Shown here in pieces: positions 62,630 through 64,000 of a DNA stretch of 64,000 nt; positions within the stretch are counted from its first letter, which is position 1; every line of letters begins with the position of its first letter. Location of the stretch: the NCBI GenBank assembly GCA_029990175.1, contig JARKIP010000490.1, forward strand, positions 62,001-126,000, given 5' to 3'. Source of the stretch: Petunia secreta. Taxonomy: Eukaryota > Streptophyta > Magnoliopsida > Solanales > Solanaceae. Position numbers and translations under genes: made by a program. The notes below the pieces were generated by a model. That model was given only the letters and a program-made list of their open reading frames with translations. It was not told the origin of the DNA and made no database searches.

Positions 62630-63790
62630 TTAAAAACCCGTTCGGATTGTTTGAACAAGTTGGCCTATCGGATTTGAGAACAAGTCGACTAATGATATGC
62701 CATGATGCATGATTCCTAGCGCCGCTACTAAGGAATGGAGTTGGCTAGACCGGGTTTTATTATCCTCCCCAAGCGGACGGCTTGGGAGCGGGAATGTCTT
62801 GGACCAAATAGATTCCAAGTCGTTCCCCCTAAAGGAGTTTTTATATGAGGGAAGAGGTGGTTGTAACCACCGTATTTTAAGCGCACGATTTAGAAAGTTG
62901 CCAGGAGCGCCGGAAGATATGCACAAGTTCAAAAATGCACAAGTTTTGAAATAAATGCACAAGTCAAAGGAGTGGGAGTAAAACTAACACATGAAACAAC
63001 AAGTTTGAAATAATAATTTCATATGCAAAGCAGATCAATACACATAATACGCATGATAGGCGTCATATGATGACGCTTTTGGACGAGGTTGGCTAATGGA
63101 CTTTAACACACCAAGGATGTTAAGCCTTCCTAATTTGATTATGGTATTTAAAATTGAACGTGTATTTTGTATCATCCCAATTGTTCTCATAACCAAAATT
63201 AACAGAAAATAATTTTATAAAATAATTAATTTTATTGTATAAATGTAGAAATAATTTTTTTAGGTAAATAGGAGTAATAATTAATCTTGCTACATTAAAA
63301 GTAGAAGATTTTGTTTTCCATAAAAGTAAAAAAAATTAATTTCGTTCACAACCCATTTTTATTTTTTTAAATAATTGGTTTTATTTGTAGAAATAACGAT
63401 TTTAGAAATAAATAATTGATTTTGTTATGAGAACCAACTTTTATGTGAACAAATGGTCCATATTAGACACATTCAACTTTAAATAAATGCACATATAATA
63501 TATTTAAATGTCCCTTAGGATCGAAAACCCGTTCGGTTCATTCAAATATGGTGAACTAACAGACTTAGGCCTGAGCCGAAGTCAAAATGGTCCTAAATAT
63601 GACATGATGCATGATTTCTAGACTAAGAGTGGGGTAATCTAGACAAGGATATGGTTCCGCCAAGCGGACAACCAAAGGGTGGGAACGTTTAGAATTGTTT
63701 GTTGTACCACGAACCAACTAGATTCTAACCGTTCCTCCTCAAGGATTTTTTGAGATTGAAACGGCCGTGAGATCCACGTAACCGTTTATG
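62630..63790. repeat. Two diverged copies of a larger direct repeat
   Basis: 62630-62900 and 63520-63790 share the order AAAACCCGTTCGG, ATGATGCATGATT, CCAAGCGGAC and a GTTCC(C/T)CC...GGA block. Their left flanks (61905-61975 and 63088-63170, with GGCTAATGGACTT and TCATCCCA) are also related. The unit was thus about 1.2 kb in the left copy, which includes the expanded 96-bp array, and shorter in the right copy. Confidence 0.65.
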
Positions 63791-64000
63791 GTGTGTACAA
63801 GTATAAAAAAAAATTTTAGGAGTGGAGAAAGTGTGAGTGACATAAACAATAAAGAAAATATAACTAGAAAATTAATGAATAAAACACATGAATTTGAAAA
63901 ATAGAAAATAAACCTTAATCCTGCAAAAAAAAGAAAAAGAAAAAAGTTAGTATCTCAAAAATGACAAGAAAATAAAACAAATAAAGAATACCAATTAAAA
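63791..64000. other. A-rich right edge of the window
   Basis: A-rich sequence without a recognised feature. Confidence 0.4.

Larger units (their letters stand above)
34867..64000 (-). mobile_element. Internal region of a Tat/Ogre-like LTR element (interrupted by elements 3, 4 and 5)
   Basis: The outer pieces 34867-37804, 45115-46879 and 59324-64000 form one sequence when the nested insertions are removed, as their target duplications show. In minus sense it holds tandem repeats, a DUF7745-like coiled-coil ORF, long non-coding sequence, a minisatellite, a polypurine tract and an LTR start. A long repeat-rich 3' region before a TGTTGACACCC LTR is typical of Tat/Ogre elements. No gag or pol of this element lies in the window, so the lineage is inference. 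Confidence 0.55.

Noticed and set aside
62630..62962. 110-codon minus-strand frame near the right edge
   Set aside because: The same region is repeated at 63520-63790 with the frame destroyed and no protein similarity; treated as non-coding repeat.

Overview
This is a gene-poor, transposon-saturated stretch of a plant nuclear genome. No host cellular gene was found; nearly every base belongs to an LTR retrotransposon, an endogenous pararetrovirus or a repeat. The virus has the gene order of a Solendovirus-like caulimovirid (the tobacco vein clearing virus type). Together with a SIRE-type Ty1/copia element, this points to a eudicot, most likely Solanaceae. That assignment is inference from memory of the families, not from a search.

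Layout. (1) 1-14354, minus strand: a decayed endogenous pararetrovirus of slightly more than one genome length. Reading leftwards from 14354 it holds a PBS fragment fused to the movement-protein C-terminus, two protease-like domains, RT, RNase H, an open inclusion-body/transactivator-like ORF, promoter and leader, a second PBS, coat protein and movement protein. A Ty3/gypsy element (element 1, 2782-9063, TSD AGTAT) sits inside the coat-protein region. (2) 14347-17133 and 32592-about 32845, plus strand: a degraded Ty3/gypsy pol (element 0). It is split by a solo LTR (14943-15693, TSD ATTGG) and by element 2 (17134-32591). Element 2 is itself split in its right LTR by a 9.8-kb SIRE-like copia element (22802-32570). 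(3) 32849-34866: two U3 regions of a Tat/Ogre-like element in inverted orientation. (4) 34867-64000, minus strand: internal sequence of the same kind of Tat/Ogre-like element, with tandem repeats and a DUF7745-like pseudogene. It is interrupted by element 3 (37805-45114, TSD TTGAT) and element 5 (46880-59323, TSD CCTTA). Element 5 carries the nearly intact autonomous element 4 (51460-59014, TSD ACTAA) in its right LTR.

How the parts relate. Elements 3 and 4 encode gag-PR-RT-RNaseH-IN and are the autonomous type. Elements 1, 2 and 5 keep the same tRNA-iMet PBS (one base changed in element 2) and the same long polypurine-tract block, but lack RT, RNase H and integrase. In that place all three encode one shared, unrecognised protein module with the motifs PHHDVS, FDDSSS, ALKKGSGV and ID(T/A)WLYHK. 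They differ in what precedes it: full gag plus protease (element 1), an acidic Tyr/Asp-rich head plus an aberrant protease-like domain (element 2), or only a short gag-like head (element 5). This recurrent module is the best candidate for an undescribed system here.

A second candidate is a set of family-specific, near-palindromic short motifs repeated far above chance. They are GGCGGTCCGCC in LTR and leader of element 1, GCGATCGC in LTR and leader of elements 2 and 5, GTCCGTAC/GTACGGAC in the leader of elements 3 and 4, and GGAMCWGKTCC scattered through all of the copia element in several reading frames.
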